Positions 1-7,720 of a DNA stretch of 64,000 bases are shown piece after piece. The first letter of the stretch is position 1, and the number at the start of each line of letters is the position of its first letter. Origin of the DNA: Oribacterium sp. oral taxon 102 (GTDB lineage Bacteria; Bacillota; Clostridia; Lachnospirales; Lachnospiraceae); assembly GCF_013394775.1 (NCBI RefSeq), contig NZ_JABXYT010000001.1, positions 1,192,501-1,256,500 of the forward strand. The letters are read 5' to 3'. The position numbers and the translations under genes were made by a program. Under the pieces are notes generated by a model, which searched no databases, was not told the origin of the DNA, and worked only from the letters and a program-made list of their open reading frames with translations.

Positions 1-1
1 C

Positions 2-346
2 GAGGTGGCGATCAATCGGATGCACTATGTGCCGGACGGGATCAACGACGACGGGGATCGGTATTACAGATCAACGATATTTGGTTACCAGACAGAAGAG
101 AGCGTTGCTTTTGTGAAGGCGGCGTTCGAGGACATCGCGAGAAAATACAATTTCAGCGCGAAGCAGTTCCTGAGCTGGGCGGATAAGAAAGGGATTCTGG
201 ATCATAATCCGGGAAGGAATGATAAAAGAATGACAATACCTACACTTGATAAAAGACAATACTGTTATGTTATTTTGGTGAATAATGACGATTTTATCGA
301 AGAAAATCCGTTCAATATGACCGAAAAAGAACCTACGTTCGACTGA
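2..346 (+). CDS. C-terminal end of a phage replication (primase/helicase-type) protein, 5' partial
   Basis: The reading frame is open to the left edge, so this is taken as the end of a longer gene rather than a 113-residue protein. The tail around 'FLSWADKKGILDHNPGR' followed by a basic and aromatic end resembles the extreme C-terminus of DUF927-type phage/ICE helicase-primase proteins, where a short winged-helix-like tail is common. That match is from memory of the family and is weak. Its position at the start of a left-to-right replication-to-lysis gene order, directly before an AT-rich repeat region, fits a replication role. Identity is uncertain because the catalytic part is outside the window. 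Confidence 0.45.
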   Translation, partial: EVAINRMHYVPDGINDDGDRYYRSTIFGYQTEESVAFVKAAFEDIARKYNFSAKQFLSWADKKGILDHNPGRNDKRMTIPTLDKRQYCYVILVNNDDFIEENPFNMTEKEPTFD

Positions 347-648
347 GTGTGTCTCAGAGTCTCAACTGTCTCGACGAAAAAAGTGAAATATATATTAGCG
401 AAAAAAATGTGTGTGTAGTTGATAAATAATTAACACATACATACATAAAATTTTCTATATATAGAAAACGCTTTTTTCATTGAGACATTGAGACACAAGG
501 GTTCAAATACCTTAAAAATGACGATTTTAAGCCATTTCTAAGCGTACCAAAACGTCTCAAGGCTTTGAGACATGATTGATACAGTGGTAAAAAAATGAGA
601 CAAACGCAGAAATAGCATAACAATAAGTTATGTATAGAAAGAGGATAT
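347..648. other. AT-rich non-coding stretch with eight GTCTCA/TGAGAC sites; candidate phage origin
   Basis: No credible gene. The hexamer GTCTCA or its complement TGAGAC occurs at 351, 359, 368 (GTCTCG variant), 481, 489, 554, 566 and 596. Two of them form a hairpin, GTCTCAA-GGCT-TTGAGAC, at 554-571. Between the two clusters (about 375-480) the sequence is almost pure A/T, as in a DNA-unwinding element. Iteron-like sites flanking an AT-rich block just after a replication gene suggest an origin. The sites could instead be operators for an unknown regulator. Confidence 0.45.
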
Positions 649-915
649 ATGAATTTAAGTCCTATCAATAACAAGACAGCACAGGAAATACAGTCAGAAG
701 TATGGAATAGCTTCTGGAAAAAGTACAGATACACGAATAATGCAGCGTCAGATAAAAAGAATCACTTCTCGGATGCGATCTGGAATCAGATCATCCATGA
801 TGCAGACGCCATTTACGATAAATACCCGTATGAATTTACGTCCAATCTTGTACAGGTCTTTATCAAAGAACTGCATGCAAGGGATGTGGGAGGATATCGG
901 GATGCTGCACAGTGA
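649..915 (+). CDS. hypothetical phage protein (88 aa)
   Basis: Small soluble protein with no recognised domain. An AGAGG ribosome-binding site lies just before the ATG, and the gene sits 15 nt before the helicase-methyltransferase gene in the same direction, so the two are probably co-transcribed. Content is mixed helical with many Asp/Asn/Tyr residues. A reading in another frame over the same bases is rejected as a shadow. Confidence 0.6.
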   Translation: MNLSPINNKTAQEIQSEVWNSFWKKYRYTNNAASDKKNHFSDAIWNQIIHDADAIYDKYPYEFTSNLVQVFIKELHARDVGGYRDAAQ

Positions 916-930
916 AAGCAGGTAAAGAGG

Positions 931-3513
931 ATGGACTATAAAGAATTTCTGGAAAGCAAGATCGAGCTTGCAGAGGACAGCGGATTCACGCTTGACCCGC
1001 AGCGGATCAATAAAGCATTGAAGCCGCATCAGCGAGATGCTGTAGTGTGGGCACTGAAGGGCGGCAGACGGGCGTTGTTTGAGAGCTTCGGGCTTGGGAA
1101 AACCGTTCAGGAGATCGAGTTTATCTATCAGGTACTCCGGCGGTATGGCGGCGCGGGACTGATTGTCCTTCCGCTTGGCGTAAAGCAGGAGTTTACCAGA
1201 GACACGAGGGAATTGCTGGGATATCAGATCCCGGAATATATCCGAAACATGGGGGAACTGTATGCTTCCGCTGCGAAGATGCTGGGATACGGAACGCCGG
1301 AAGAGTATCAGGACATGGCGCTTGATGGAAGGATTTATATCACAAACTATGAAAGGGTGCGGGACGGGGATGTAGATCCTAAAAAGTTCACAGCTACCTC
1401 ATTGGATGAAGCTTCTGTGCTGAGGAGCTTCGGGAGCAAAACGTATCAGACTTTCCTGGACAAGTTCAAGGGAGTTCCTTATAAGCTGGTCGCGACGGCG
1501 ACGCCGTCCCCGAACAAATACAAGGAACTGATCCATTATGCCGGATATCTTGAAGTGATGGATACGGGGCAGGCGCTTACGAGATTCTTTCAGCGTGACA
1601 GTACAAAGGCAAATAATCTGACGCTTTATCCATCGCAGGAGGATGAATTCTGGCTGTGGCTGTCATCGTGGGCGCTCTTTATTACGAAACCGTCCGATGT
1701 CAATCCGGAATACTCGGATGCAGGCTATGATCTTCCGGATATGGAGGTGCGGTGGCATAAAATCCCAATCAAATATGGAGATGCGATGGATCGAGATGGG
1801 CAATATAAGCTGTTCGATGATGCTGCGGCAAGTCTTTCCGACGAGGCGAAAATCAAAAGAGAGTCTATCGATCAAAGAGTTGAGAAAATGCTGCAGATCA
1901 TCAGGGAGAGTCCGGATGATAATTTCATCCTGTGGCATGATCTGGAGGCGGAAAGGCAGGCAATCAAAAAAGCAGTGCCGGATGCAGTAGATATCTTCGG
2001 GAGCATGGATCTTGAGGAAAGAGAAAGGCGGGTAATTGACTTTTCGGAGGGAAGAGTCAAATACTTCGCCACGAAGAAAAGCCTTTCCGGATCCGGATGT
2101 AATTTTCAGAAGCATTGTCACAGGGAGATCTTTCTGGGAATCGATTATGAATTCAATGACTTTATCCAGGCAATTCACCGCTGTTATCGTTTCCTGCAGC
2201 GTGAGAAAGTGACCATTGACATCATTTATATGGAAAATGAGAGTCGGATCAGGGAGGCATTGGAGGAAAAATGGAAGAATCACAATCATATGGTTGCAAG
2301 GATGATTGAGATCATCAAGACTTATGGGCTATCGGACAGTCGCAAGCCGGAAAGACTGCAAAGGAAGATGGGGGTAGAAGAAGTGAAGATAGAGGGAAAG
2401 CACTACACATCAGTCAATGATGACTGTGTACACTGGACGCGGCAGATGCCAGACAACAGCGTGGATTTGATTCATACTTCGATTCCGTTCGGAAATCACT
2501 ATGAGTACAGCAGCAACTATGCAGACTTCGGGCATAATGAGGATGACGAGAGGTTTTTCGAGCAGATGGATTATCTCACGCCGGAGCTGCTCCGGGTGCT
2601 TCGCCCCGGGAGGGTGGCTGCAATTCATGTCAAGGATCGAGTGCTGTTTGGGAACGCAACCGGCACAGGGATGCCTACGATTGAGCCGTTTCATGCGGAT
2701 TGTATCAGCCATTATATCAAACATGGATTTCAGTATTTCGGGATGATTACAGTTGTAACGGATGTAGTCCGGGAGAATAACCAGACTTACCGCCTCGGCT
2801 GGACGGAGCAGTGCAAGGACGGCTCAAAGATGGGCGTAGGCTGCCCCGAGTATATCCTTCTGTTCCGGAAGCTTCCAACAGACAGATCCACTGCGTATGC
2901 GGATGTCCCTGTAGCGAAGAGCAAGGAAGAATATACCCGAGCGCAGTGGCAGATAGATGCGCATGGATACTGGAGATCTTCCGGGGATAGGCTTTTGAAG
3001 AAAGAGGAGATCGCGGAGATATCGGTAGACAGCCTGCAGAAGGTTTATCGAAAGTTCAGCCGGGAAAGTGTTTACAATTACGAGGAGCATGTGGCGCTTG
3101 CGAAGAAGCTGGACGAGAAGGGAAAGCTTCCGGCTGTCTTTATGGTAGTGGCCCCGGGATCTTGGAATCAGATGGAGGTCTGGGATGATATCAACCGGAT
3201 GCGGACATTAAATACGGATCAGTCCCGGCGGCGGAAGCAGATGCATGTCTGTCCTCTCCAGCTGGACATAGTAGAGAGAATCATCAACCGCTATTCCAAT
3301 AAAGGAGATATCGTACTAGATCCTTTTTCCGGCATTGGGACGGTACCTATGACTGCGATTAAGATGGGGAGGTATGGGTACGGAATAGAGCTGAGTTCGG
3401 ATTACTACAGAGATGGATTAGGGTACATGCAGGCAGCAGAAAATGAAGTAGATTCGCCAACGCTTTTTGATTTTTTGGAGGTGCAGAATGAAGAAAACAA
3501 AGAAAATAAATAA
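931..3513 (+). CDS. SNF2/DEAD-type helicase fused to DNA methyltransferase
   Basis: 860-residue two-domain phage protein. The N-terminal half (about 30-470) is a superfamily 2 helicase: Walker A 'ESFGLGKTVQ' near residue 52, a motif II-like 'DEAS' near 158, TATPSPNKYKE as motif III, and a QAIHRCYRF motif VI near 415. The C-terminal half (about 490-840) is a class-beta-like DNA amino-methyltransferase: the catalytic loop reads 'TSIPFGNHYEYS' (DPPY-like position) and the SAM site 'LDPFSGIGTV' lies near 805, giving the permuted motif IV-before-I order. The fusion suggests a translocating modification enzyme that protects phage DNA from host restriction. No nuclease domain is seen. A GGAGGTG site at its end serves the next small gene. 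Confidence 0.85.
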   Translation: MDYKEFLESKIELAEDSGFTLDPQRINKALKPHQRDAVVWALKGGRRALFESFGLGKTVQEIEFIYQVLRRYGGAGLIVLPLGVKQEFTRDTRELLGYQIPEYIRNMGELYASAAKMLGYGTPEEYQDMALDGRIYITNYERVRDGDVDPKKFTATSLDEASVLRSFGSKTYQTFLDKFKGVPYKLVATATPSPNKYKELIHYAGYLEVMDTGQALTRFFQRDSTKANNLTLYPSQEDEFWLWLSSWALFITKPSDVNPEYSDAGYDLPDMEVRWHKIPIKYGDAMDRDGQYKLFDDAAASLSDEAKIKRESIDQRVEKMLQIIRESPDDNFILWHDLEAERQAIKKAVPDAVDIFGSMDLEERERRVIDFSEGRVKYFATKKSLSGSGCNFQKHCHREIFLGIDYEFNDFIQAIHRCYRFLQREKVTIDIIYMENESRIREALEEKWKNHNHMVARMIEIIKTYGLSDSRKPERLQRKMGVEEVKIEGKHYTSVNDDCVHWTRQMPDNSVDLIHTSIPFGNHYEYSSNYADFGHNEDDERFFEQMDYLTPELLRVLRPGRVAAIHVKDRVLFGNATGTGMPTIEPFHADCISHYIKHGFQYFGMITVVTDVVRENNQTYRLGWTEQCKDGSKMGVGCPEYILLFRKLPTDRSTAYADVPVAKSKEEYTRAQWQIDAHGYWRSSGDRLLKKEEIAEISVDSLQKVYRKFSRESVYNYEEHVALAKKLDEKGKLPAVFMVVAPGSWNQMEVWDDINRMRTLNTDQSRRRKQMHVCPLQLDIVERIINRYSNKGDIVLDPFSGIGTVPMTAIKMGRYGYGIELSSDYYRDGLGYMQAAENEVDSPTLFDFLEVQNEENKENK

Positions 3514-3637
3514 AAGCAGAATGAATCGTTATGCGTCCATGCTTGGGATTTCTGTGATCTCCGGACAGAAGTTCGGGAAGTTCAGAAAGAAAAGGCCCAC
3601 AGATCTAAAGATCCCGATCAGAGGATTGGATGGATGA
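3488..3637 (+). CDS. small basic phage protein (49 aa)
   Basis: Begins inside the last codons of the methyltransferase gene in another frame, behind GGAGGTG at 3477-3483, and ends TGA at 3635-3637 overlapping the ATG of the next gene (ATGA). Such a double overlap is typical of translationally coupled phage genes and is the main support. The peptide is strongly basic (Lys/Arg-rich N-terminus 'MKKTKKINKSR'). No family is recognised. Confidence 0.55.
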   Translation: MKKTKKINKSRMNRYASMLGISVISGQKFGKFRKKRPTDLKIPIRGLDG

Positions 3638-3840
3638 GAGAGTGGATAGACTGTAAAGCGGCGATGCCGGAAGAGAGGCACGAGGGCATGGGTACGGTGA
3701 GCGATATGGTAGAAGTCTTGCTCGACACCGGAAAAGAAGATGAGGATTGGCTGATAAATCACAGTTGGGTCATGCACTGCAAGCTTGATTCCGGAGGATA
3801 TCCGGTGAAATGGAGGTTAAAAGATGGAGAGCATACTTGA
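3634..3840 (+). CDS. DUF551-like small phage protein (68 aa)
   Basis: Starts 'EWIDCKAAMPEE', close to the 'WI(S/D)...LPEE' opening of DUF551-type phage proteins, and keeps the following 'DMVEVLLDTG' strand. Function of that family is unknown. Start overlaps the preceding stop (ATGA) and the end overlaps the next gene by 17 nt, so it belongs to the same early operon. Confidence 0.6.
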   Translation: MREWIDCKAAMPEERHEGMGTVSDMVEVLLDTGKEDEDWLINHSWVMHCKLDSGGYPVKWRLKDGEHT

Positions 3841-4924
3841 TCGGATGAAACGTGAGGGGGCAGAAGAGAAGATAAAGAGCTTTATCGAAAAACAGAAATA
3901 TCCCTATGAAGTAAAAGTAAAGTATGTGGAAAAGAAGTGCAGGGAGTTCGTCGAGGGATGCAAAGAGAGAGGGCTCAACTGCCATGTGTCAGTAGGGGGA
4001 CTGGATAGTATCACGCTGCTGTGCTTTTTACGAAGCATCGGAATCGACATCCCCGCAACATCATGCTCAAGTCTGGAGGATGTTAGTATCCGAAGGATCC
4101 ATAAGCAGCTTGGAGTGATAGGGCTTCAACCTGCGATGCGCTCTGAAGACGAGAGATGGTCAAAGGCAAGGATTTTACAGGAATTTGGCTTCCCCGTGTT
4201 GTCGAAAGAGATTGCGGCAAAGATCGATCTATTGCAGCATCCGTCAGAGAAGAACAAAACCGTGCGTCATGCAATCATCACTGGAGAGACAGGAGCTTAC
4301 GGCGGATGGCAGAAAAACAGCCGGATGAAGTTGCCAAAGAAGTGGCTGAATCTTTTTGCCGGCTACGAAAACGAAAATGAGGGCACAAATTATCAGATTG
4401 CCCCCTTTTTGGTATCAAGCAAGTGCTGCTACTACTTGAAAGAGAAGCCATCGGACGACTGGGCGAAAGAGCATAACAGCGCTCCTTTTGTGGGATTGAT
4501 GGCATCGGAGGGAGGACGCAGAGAAAAAGCGTTGAAGATGCACGGGTGCAACTACTTCGGGAAGACAACGACCAGATCAGCTCCCTTTGCGATCTTTAAC
4601 CGTCAAGATATCCTGCAGCTTGCTCTTGATCTGAAAGTTCCCGTGCCGGAGATATACGGAAGCATAGAAAGGAAAGAGAGCGGAGAGCTGTACACGACAC
4701 TTGCACAGAGGACAGGATGCAGCATGTGCGGCTTCGGGATTCATCTGGAGACACGTCCACATCGTTTCGACTTGTTGTATGACAGGAATCCGAAAGAATG
4801 GGATTTTTGGATGAACCATTGCGGTAAAGATGCAGAGGGGAATGACTTTGGTTGGGGGATGGTGCTTGACTATATCGGAGTACCGTGGAAACCGTATAAG
4901 CAGTACGAGCTCAACCTGAAATGA
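3824..4924 (+). CDS. PAPS reductase / adenine nucleotide alpha-hydrolase family protein
   Basis: 366 residues. The PP-loop 'SVGGLDSIT' near residue 62 is the ATP-pyrophosphatase signature of phosphoadenosine-phosphosulfate reductase-like proteins, a family that also contains DndC. Cysteines in 'CSMCGFG' near 300 could bind a metal or Fe-S cluster. Phages often carry such proteins beside methyltransferases; a role in DNA modification or anti-restriction is inference, and sulfur assimilation is unlikely in this context. Overlaps the preceding gene by 17 nt. Confidence 0.75.
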   Translation: MESILDRMKREGAEEKIKSFIEKQKYPYEVKVKYVEKKCREFVEGCKERGLNCHVSVGGLDSITLLCFLRSIGIDIPATSCSSLEDVSIRRIHKQLGVIGLQPAMRSEDERWSKARILQEFGFPVLSKEIAAKIDLLQHPSEKNKTVRHAIITGETGAYGGWQKNSRMKLPKKWLNLFAGYENENEGTNYQIAPFLVSSKCCYYLKEKPSDDWAKEHNSAPFVGLMASEGGRREKALKMHGCNYFGKTTTRSAPFAIFNRQDILQLALDLKVPVPEIYGSIERKESGELYTTLAQRTGCSMCGFGIHLETRPHRFDLLYDRNPKEWDFWMNHCGKDAEGNDFGWGMVLDYIGVPWKPYKQYELNLK

Positions 4925-4964
4925 TGAGCATAGCGTGCTGTAGTGGAGCAATGGGGAGGAAAAC

Positions 4965-5171
4965 ATGAACGGAGAAAGATATCCTGATCCAACAGCAGAT
5001 GCAGCGGTAGGGATGGCGACAAGACGAGAAAAATCGATAGTCCGGCACGAGACGCCGCCGAACGTGATGCAGGTCGTGAACATGATGCGATCGATCGCAA
5101 GCATCGCAGGCTTTGAGGTGGCAGGCAGGATTCACCTGAAGGATAAGGTAACGGGGCGGGAATGGCGATAG
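4965..5171 (+). CDS. hypothetical phage protein (68 aa)
   Basis: A GGGGAGG site lies just before the ATG. The sequence 'PNVMQVVNMMRSIASIAGFE' followed by 'RIHLKDKVTGREWR' is of a type seen repeatedly in Clostridia prophages between replication and late-regulation genes, but no function is known to me. It lies between the PAPS-reductase-like gene and the putative late regulator. Confidence 0.55.
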   Translation: MNGERYPDPTADAAVGMATRREKSIVRHETPPNVMQVVNMMRSIASIAGFEVAGRIHLKDKVTGREWR

Positions 5172-5292
5172 GCTGTAGAATACGCTACAAGACGATTTAA
5201 GGCGGGTTTGATGATTTGCGCTATTTTTTTCGCCGAGAGAGTTAGAACGCGAAATGGGCGACAAATTTTGCATCAGGGAGGGTTTTAAGAGG

Positions 5293-5733
5293 ATGCGGAT
5301 AGACAGGCTGAAGGAGTACGGAGCTATGCTGGATGAAAGAGAGGATCTCAGGCGTCGGATAGCGCGGGATGAGAGGAAGCTGATTGAGCTGGAGGGTTCT
5401 ATCGTTTCCGACAGCGTGAAAGGGACACGTAGCGACGGCACCTATGGCTCCATCCGAGTTTCGGGGCTTCCGGATCGGGATATCGAGATTGTGCGAGAAA
5501 GGCTTCGGGCGAGGAAGAAGAAATATACGGAGCTGCTGGAAAAGCTTGACGAGGGCATCGACGAGGTGGAGGAGTTCATTTCCGGTTTGGACTCGTCCAT
5601 GATACGGATGATCCTACGGATGCGGTATGTGGATCGGGAGACGTGGGAGAAGATTAGCCGTAGGTTTGGAAAGTCCCCTGATTGGAGCAAGGTGAAAATT
5701 TATAGATTTTTCAAAGAAAAGACTTGCATGTAA
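5293..5733 (+). CDS. phage late-gene regulator-like protein (DUF1492/RinA-ArpU type)
   Basis: 146 residues from the chosen start. ATG at 5293 has GGGAGG 10 nt upstream; an earlier ATG at 5254 in frame lacks a site. The N-terminal 100 residues form a charged coiled coil ('RRRIARDERKLIELEG'), and the C-terminus 'MIRMILRMRYVDRETWEKIS' plus a following helix looks like the sigma-region-4-type helix-turn-helix of DUF1492/RinA/ArpU proteins. In staphylococcal phages RinA activates packaging and structural genes, and this gene also precedes the terminase block, although hicAB and small genes lie between. Confidence 0.6.
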   Translation: MRIDRLKEYGAMLDEREDLRRRIARDERKLIELEGSIVSDSVKGTRSDGTYGSIRVSGLPDRDIEIVRERLRARKKKYTELLEKLDEGIDEVEEFISGLDSSMIRMILRMRYVDRETWEKISRRFGKSPDWSKVKIYRFFKEKTCM

Positions 5734-5912
5734 CGTTTGTAACGGTAGAATGAATAATAGGAGTTTCTAGGAGCTCCTGAGCCGGACAGCTGACAAGCCG
5801 GGATACAAGTACAGCGGAGGAGTCGAAGGGCTCCTCCTCATCCGCAGGGTCATAGACATCCTCCTTTTCTGAGGCAGCTGAGAAATCGGCTGTCTCTTTG
5901 ATTGAAAAGCTA

Positions 5913-5941
5913 TTTACAATACGTGTAATACGTGCTATTCT
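5913..5941 (+). promoter_or_regulatory. hicAB promoter with repeated operator motif
   Basis: TTTACA at 5913-5918 and TATTCT at 5936-5941 with a 17-nt spacer. The spacer contains ATACGTG twice (5919 and 5928), and TTACA-N5-TGTAA forms an inverted repeat at 5914-5928. HicB proteins bind their own promoters, so this is the probable HicB site. The core ACAATACGT recurs in the promoter at 6662. Confidence 0.7.
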
Positions 5942-5962
5942 ATATTCGTAAGGAGGACGGAC

Positions 5963-6145
5963 ATGAGATTCAGAGAAGTGGATAAGATGCTTCAAAAAGA
6001 TGGATGGTACGAGATAGCAAAAGTTGGTTCGCACCATCAGTACAAGCATCCGACAAAGCCTGGAAAGGTGACTGTTCCGGAACATGCTGGAAGGGACATA
6101 CGTCCGGAAACCGTAAGAAGCATTAAAAGGCAGGCGGGGCTGTGA
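5963..6145 (+). CDS. hicA: HicA toxin (mRNA interferase)
   Basis: 60 residues, the usual HicA size. The double-stranded-RNA-binding-like fold is marked by 'GWYEIAKVGSHHQYKHP', which holds the catalytic histidine region (G-S-H-H), then 'VTVPEHAGRDIRPETVRSI'. HicA cleaves mRNA and blocks translation until neutralised by HicB. It is first in the operon, the usual hicA-hicB order, with GGAGG before the ATG. In a prophage it may stabilise the element or act in abortive infection of rival phages. Confidence 0.9.
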   Translation: MRFREVDKMLQKDGWYEIAKVGSHHQYKHPTKPGKVTVPEHAGRDIRPETVRSIKRQAGL

Positions 6146-6192
6146 TAAGCCCCCGCCGTAGCTCTGAATCTCATTTTGCAAAGGAGGTCTAT

Positions 6193-6591
6193 ATGAAATT
6201 GGCATACCCTGCGACTTTTACGCCGTTTGATGATAGGGAAGATGGCTATGTAGTGGAGTTTCCAGATCTTCCGGGATGCGTCACGGAAGGATATGGAATT
6301 GCGGATGCATTGTTTATGGCAGAAGATGCAGCAAGCGGCTGGATTCTGACGGAGCTTGAGGACGGGAGAACGCCGCCAAGTGCATCTAATCCACAAGCTG
6401 TACAAGCGCCCACTGGCGGATTTGTGAGTATGATCCGGCTTGATATGGACGCTTATGCAGAGAAGTATGGACAGAAGGCGGTGAAAAAGACGCTTACCAT
6501 TCCCGCATGGATGAATACTTATGTGGAGGAACATAAAATCAGCTGTTCTAAGGTACTGCAGGATGCGGTGAATGAACTGATTGAGGCATAA
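6193..6591 (+). CDS. hicB: HicB antitoxin with C-terminal ribbon-helix-helix domain
   Basis: 132 residues from the ATG at 6193, which follows AAGGAGG at 6181-6187; an in-frame start at 6142 overlaps hicA but lacks a good site. The N-terminal partial RNase-H-like fold is marked by 'GYVVEFPDLPGCVTEG' and 'ALFMAEDAASGWIL'. The C-terminal 45 residues ('KKTLTIPAWMNTYVEEHKIS') form the RHH DNA-binding domain. Neutralises HicA and represses the operon. The shared motif upstream of 6714 suggests it also controls a neighbouring small gene. Confidence 0.9.
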   Translation: MKLAYPATFTPFDDREDGYVVEFPDLPGCVTEGYGIADALFMAEDAASGWILTELEDGRTPPSASNPQAVQAPTGGFVSMIRLDMDAYAEKYGQKAVKKTLTIPAWMNTYVEEHKISCSKVLQDAVNELIEA

Positions 6592-6661
6592 GCAATATAC
6601 TTGGCAGAAGTGAAAGAGAAAAAGAAATTGTAGCAGGGTTGGAGAAACCTCCGGAAAACTA

Positions 6662-6689
6662 TTGACAATACGTAAACGTATGATAGAAT
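6662..6689 (+). promoter_or_regulatory. promoter with perfect palindrome, probable second HicB operator
   Basis: TTGACA at 6662-6667 and TAGAAT at 6684-6689, spacer 16 nt. Within the spacer ATACGT-AA-ACGTAT (6668-6681) is a perfect inverted repeat. ACAATACGT is identical to the core of the hicAB promoter. Confidence 0.7.
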
Positions 6690-6713
6690 AGTATTCAGAA
6701 AGGAGGTAAGAAG

Positions 6714-6833
6714 ATGGGCAAGAAAAATAAAAAGAGCTCGCATGAGACAGCAAGATTAGTCATTCAAGGTATGATAGCACTGGGAACGCTATTAACCGGC
6801 TTAGCTAGTATCATACAAGCTCTAAAGCGTTAG
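6714..6833 (+). CDS. small membrane peptide (39 aa), possible toxin-like or phage leader peptide
   Basis: Strong GGAGG at 6702-6706 before the ATG, own sigma-A promoter at 6662, and a lysine-rich N-terminus ('MGKKNKKSS') followed by one hydrophobic helix ('VIQGMIALGTLLTGLASII'). Size and shape recall small holin-like or type I toxin peptides, but no specific family is recognised. A GC-rich hairpin (AAGGGGC with GCCCCTT, 6838-6860) follows the stop. Confidence 0.6.
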   Translation: MGKKNKKSSHETARLVIQGMIALGTLLTGLASIIQALKR

Positions 6834-6887
6834 AGGAAAGGGGCGAAAGCCCCGCCCCTTAGATTATTATAGCCTATCTGAAATAAT

Positions 6888-7040
6888 ATGAAAAGCGATA
6901 AAATGTTCATGTGGTTATTTCTTGTATTCGCATGGTGCATCCACTTCGCGACAAAGGCAAGCATGCTCTCGGGGATACTCATGGTTCTTGCCGGGGGATA
7001 TGCCTTGACGGAATTGTTAAGGGGGTATCATGGAAGATAA
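6888..7040 (+). CDS. small membrane protein (50 aa)
   Basis: Two hydrophobic stretches ('MFMWLFLVFAWCIHF' and 'MLSGILMVLAGGYAL') predict two short membrane helices. The end overlaps the start of the next gene at 7030 in another frame. No recognisable family and no strong ribosome-binding site, so moderate confidence only. Confidence 0.45.
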   Translation: MKSDKMFMWLFLVFAWCIHFATKASMLSGILMVLAGGYALTELLRGYHGR

Positions 7041-7212
7041 GAAAATCAGACCGCAAGACAGATGGGATGCCAAGGCAGGAATGTCTGCTAAGACCTACAA
7101 GGTCAAAACAGAAGTGGCAGACAGATTCAAAGCTCTTTGCAACGAAAGGGGAATTGCGATAGGCATCAAGCTTACAGAGTTGATGCAACAATTCATTAAC
7201 GAAAACGAATAG
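7030..7212 (+). CDS. small RHH-like phage protein (60 aa)
   Basis: AGGGGG precedes the ATG. 'KVKTEVADRFKALCNERGI' then 'IKLTELMQQFINENE' has the strand-helix-helix pattern of Arc/CopG-like proteins. Followed directly by an intrinsic terminator, so it closes the transcript upstream of the packaging genes. May regulate the packaging operon; target unknown. Confidence 0.6.
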   Translation: MEDKKIRPQDRWDAKAGMSAKTYKVKTEVADRFKALCNERGIAIGIKLTELMQQFINENE

Positions 7213-7218
7213 TGATAG

Positions 7219-7247
7219 GAGCAGTCAGCAAATGGCTGCTCTTTTTT
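7219..7247 (+). terminator. intrinsic terminator before the packaging genes
   Basis: Stem GAGCAGTCA / TGGCTGCTC (9 bp with one G-U), loop GCAAA, followed by six T. It covers the ATG at 7232 and so argues for the downstream GTG as the terminase small subunit start. Confidence 0.8.
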
Positions 7248-7270
7248 GTATGCAGGAGGGAGGTGAGACC

Positions 7271-7720
7271 GTGGGAAGACCGAAAAAGTTTAAGAGTCCG
7301 AAGGATTTAGCTGATGCATGGGAGAATTATAAAGAGTACTGTGACAATCGTATGGTTTTAGTTCACGACTTCAGCTCCAAGAATTCCGAATTTGTTAGCG
7401 CTGAGCTTCGAAAAAGTGTTACTTACACGATTGAAGGATTCTGTGCAAAGGTAGGGATATCAAGGTCTGCGTTTTATCAGACATACGAACAGGATAAGAG
7501 ATATTCGGACATCGTCACGCGCATGCGAGAGGAGTGTGAGGTTGATGCCCGTGAAAAGTTCGAACTTCAGGTGATTCCTTCGCAACTTGCAGGACTCTGG
7601 ATGAGTAAGTATGGGTATACGACTAAGCAGGAGAATTCCATTGATGAGAGGTTATCCCTTGAACAGAGCAGGTTGTATGATCTGATCGGGCAGATGAGAG
7701 GAGGTGGTGATTCTTCATGA
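7271..7720 (+). CDS. phage terminase small subunit
   Basis: 149 residues from GTG 7271, which has GGAGGGAGGTGA just upstream. The opening 'GRPKKFKSPKDLADAWENY' and the helix-turn-helix 'IEGFCAKVGISRSAFYQTY' are typical of Firmicutes phage small terminases that recognise the packaging site. The stop overlaps the large subunit start (ATGA). Confidence 0.85.
   Translation: MGRPKKFKSPKDLADAWENYKEYCDNRMVLVHDFSSKNSEFVSAELRKSVTYTIEGFCAKVGISRSAFYQTYEQDKRYSDIVTRMREECEVDAREKFELQVIPSQLAGLWMSKYGYTTKQENSIDERLSLEQSRLYDLIGQMRGGGDSS

Noticed and set aside
5734-5962. Gene on the minus strand between the late regulator and hicA
   Set aside because: The open frame runs antisense through hicA with no ribosome-binding site or domain; the region is best read as non-coding with the hic promoter.
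7232-7270. ATG 7232 as start of the terminase small subunit
   Set aside because: It lies inside an intrinsic terminator stem and lacks a ribosome-binding site; GTG 7271 has an excellent one.
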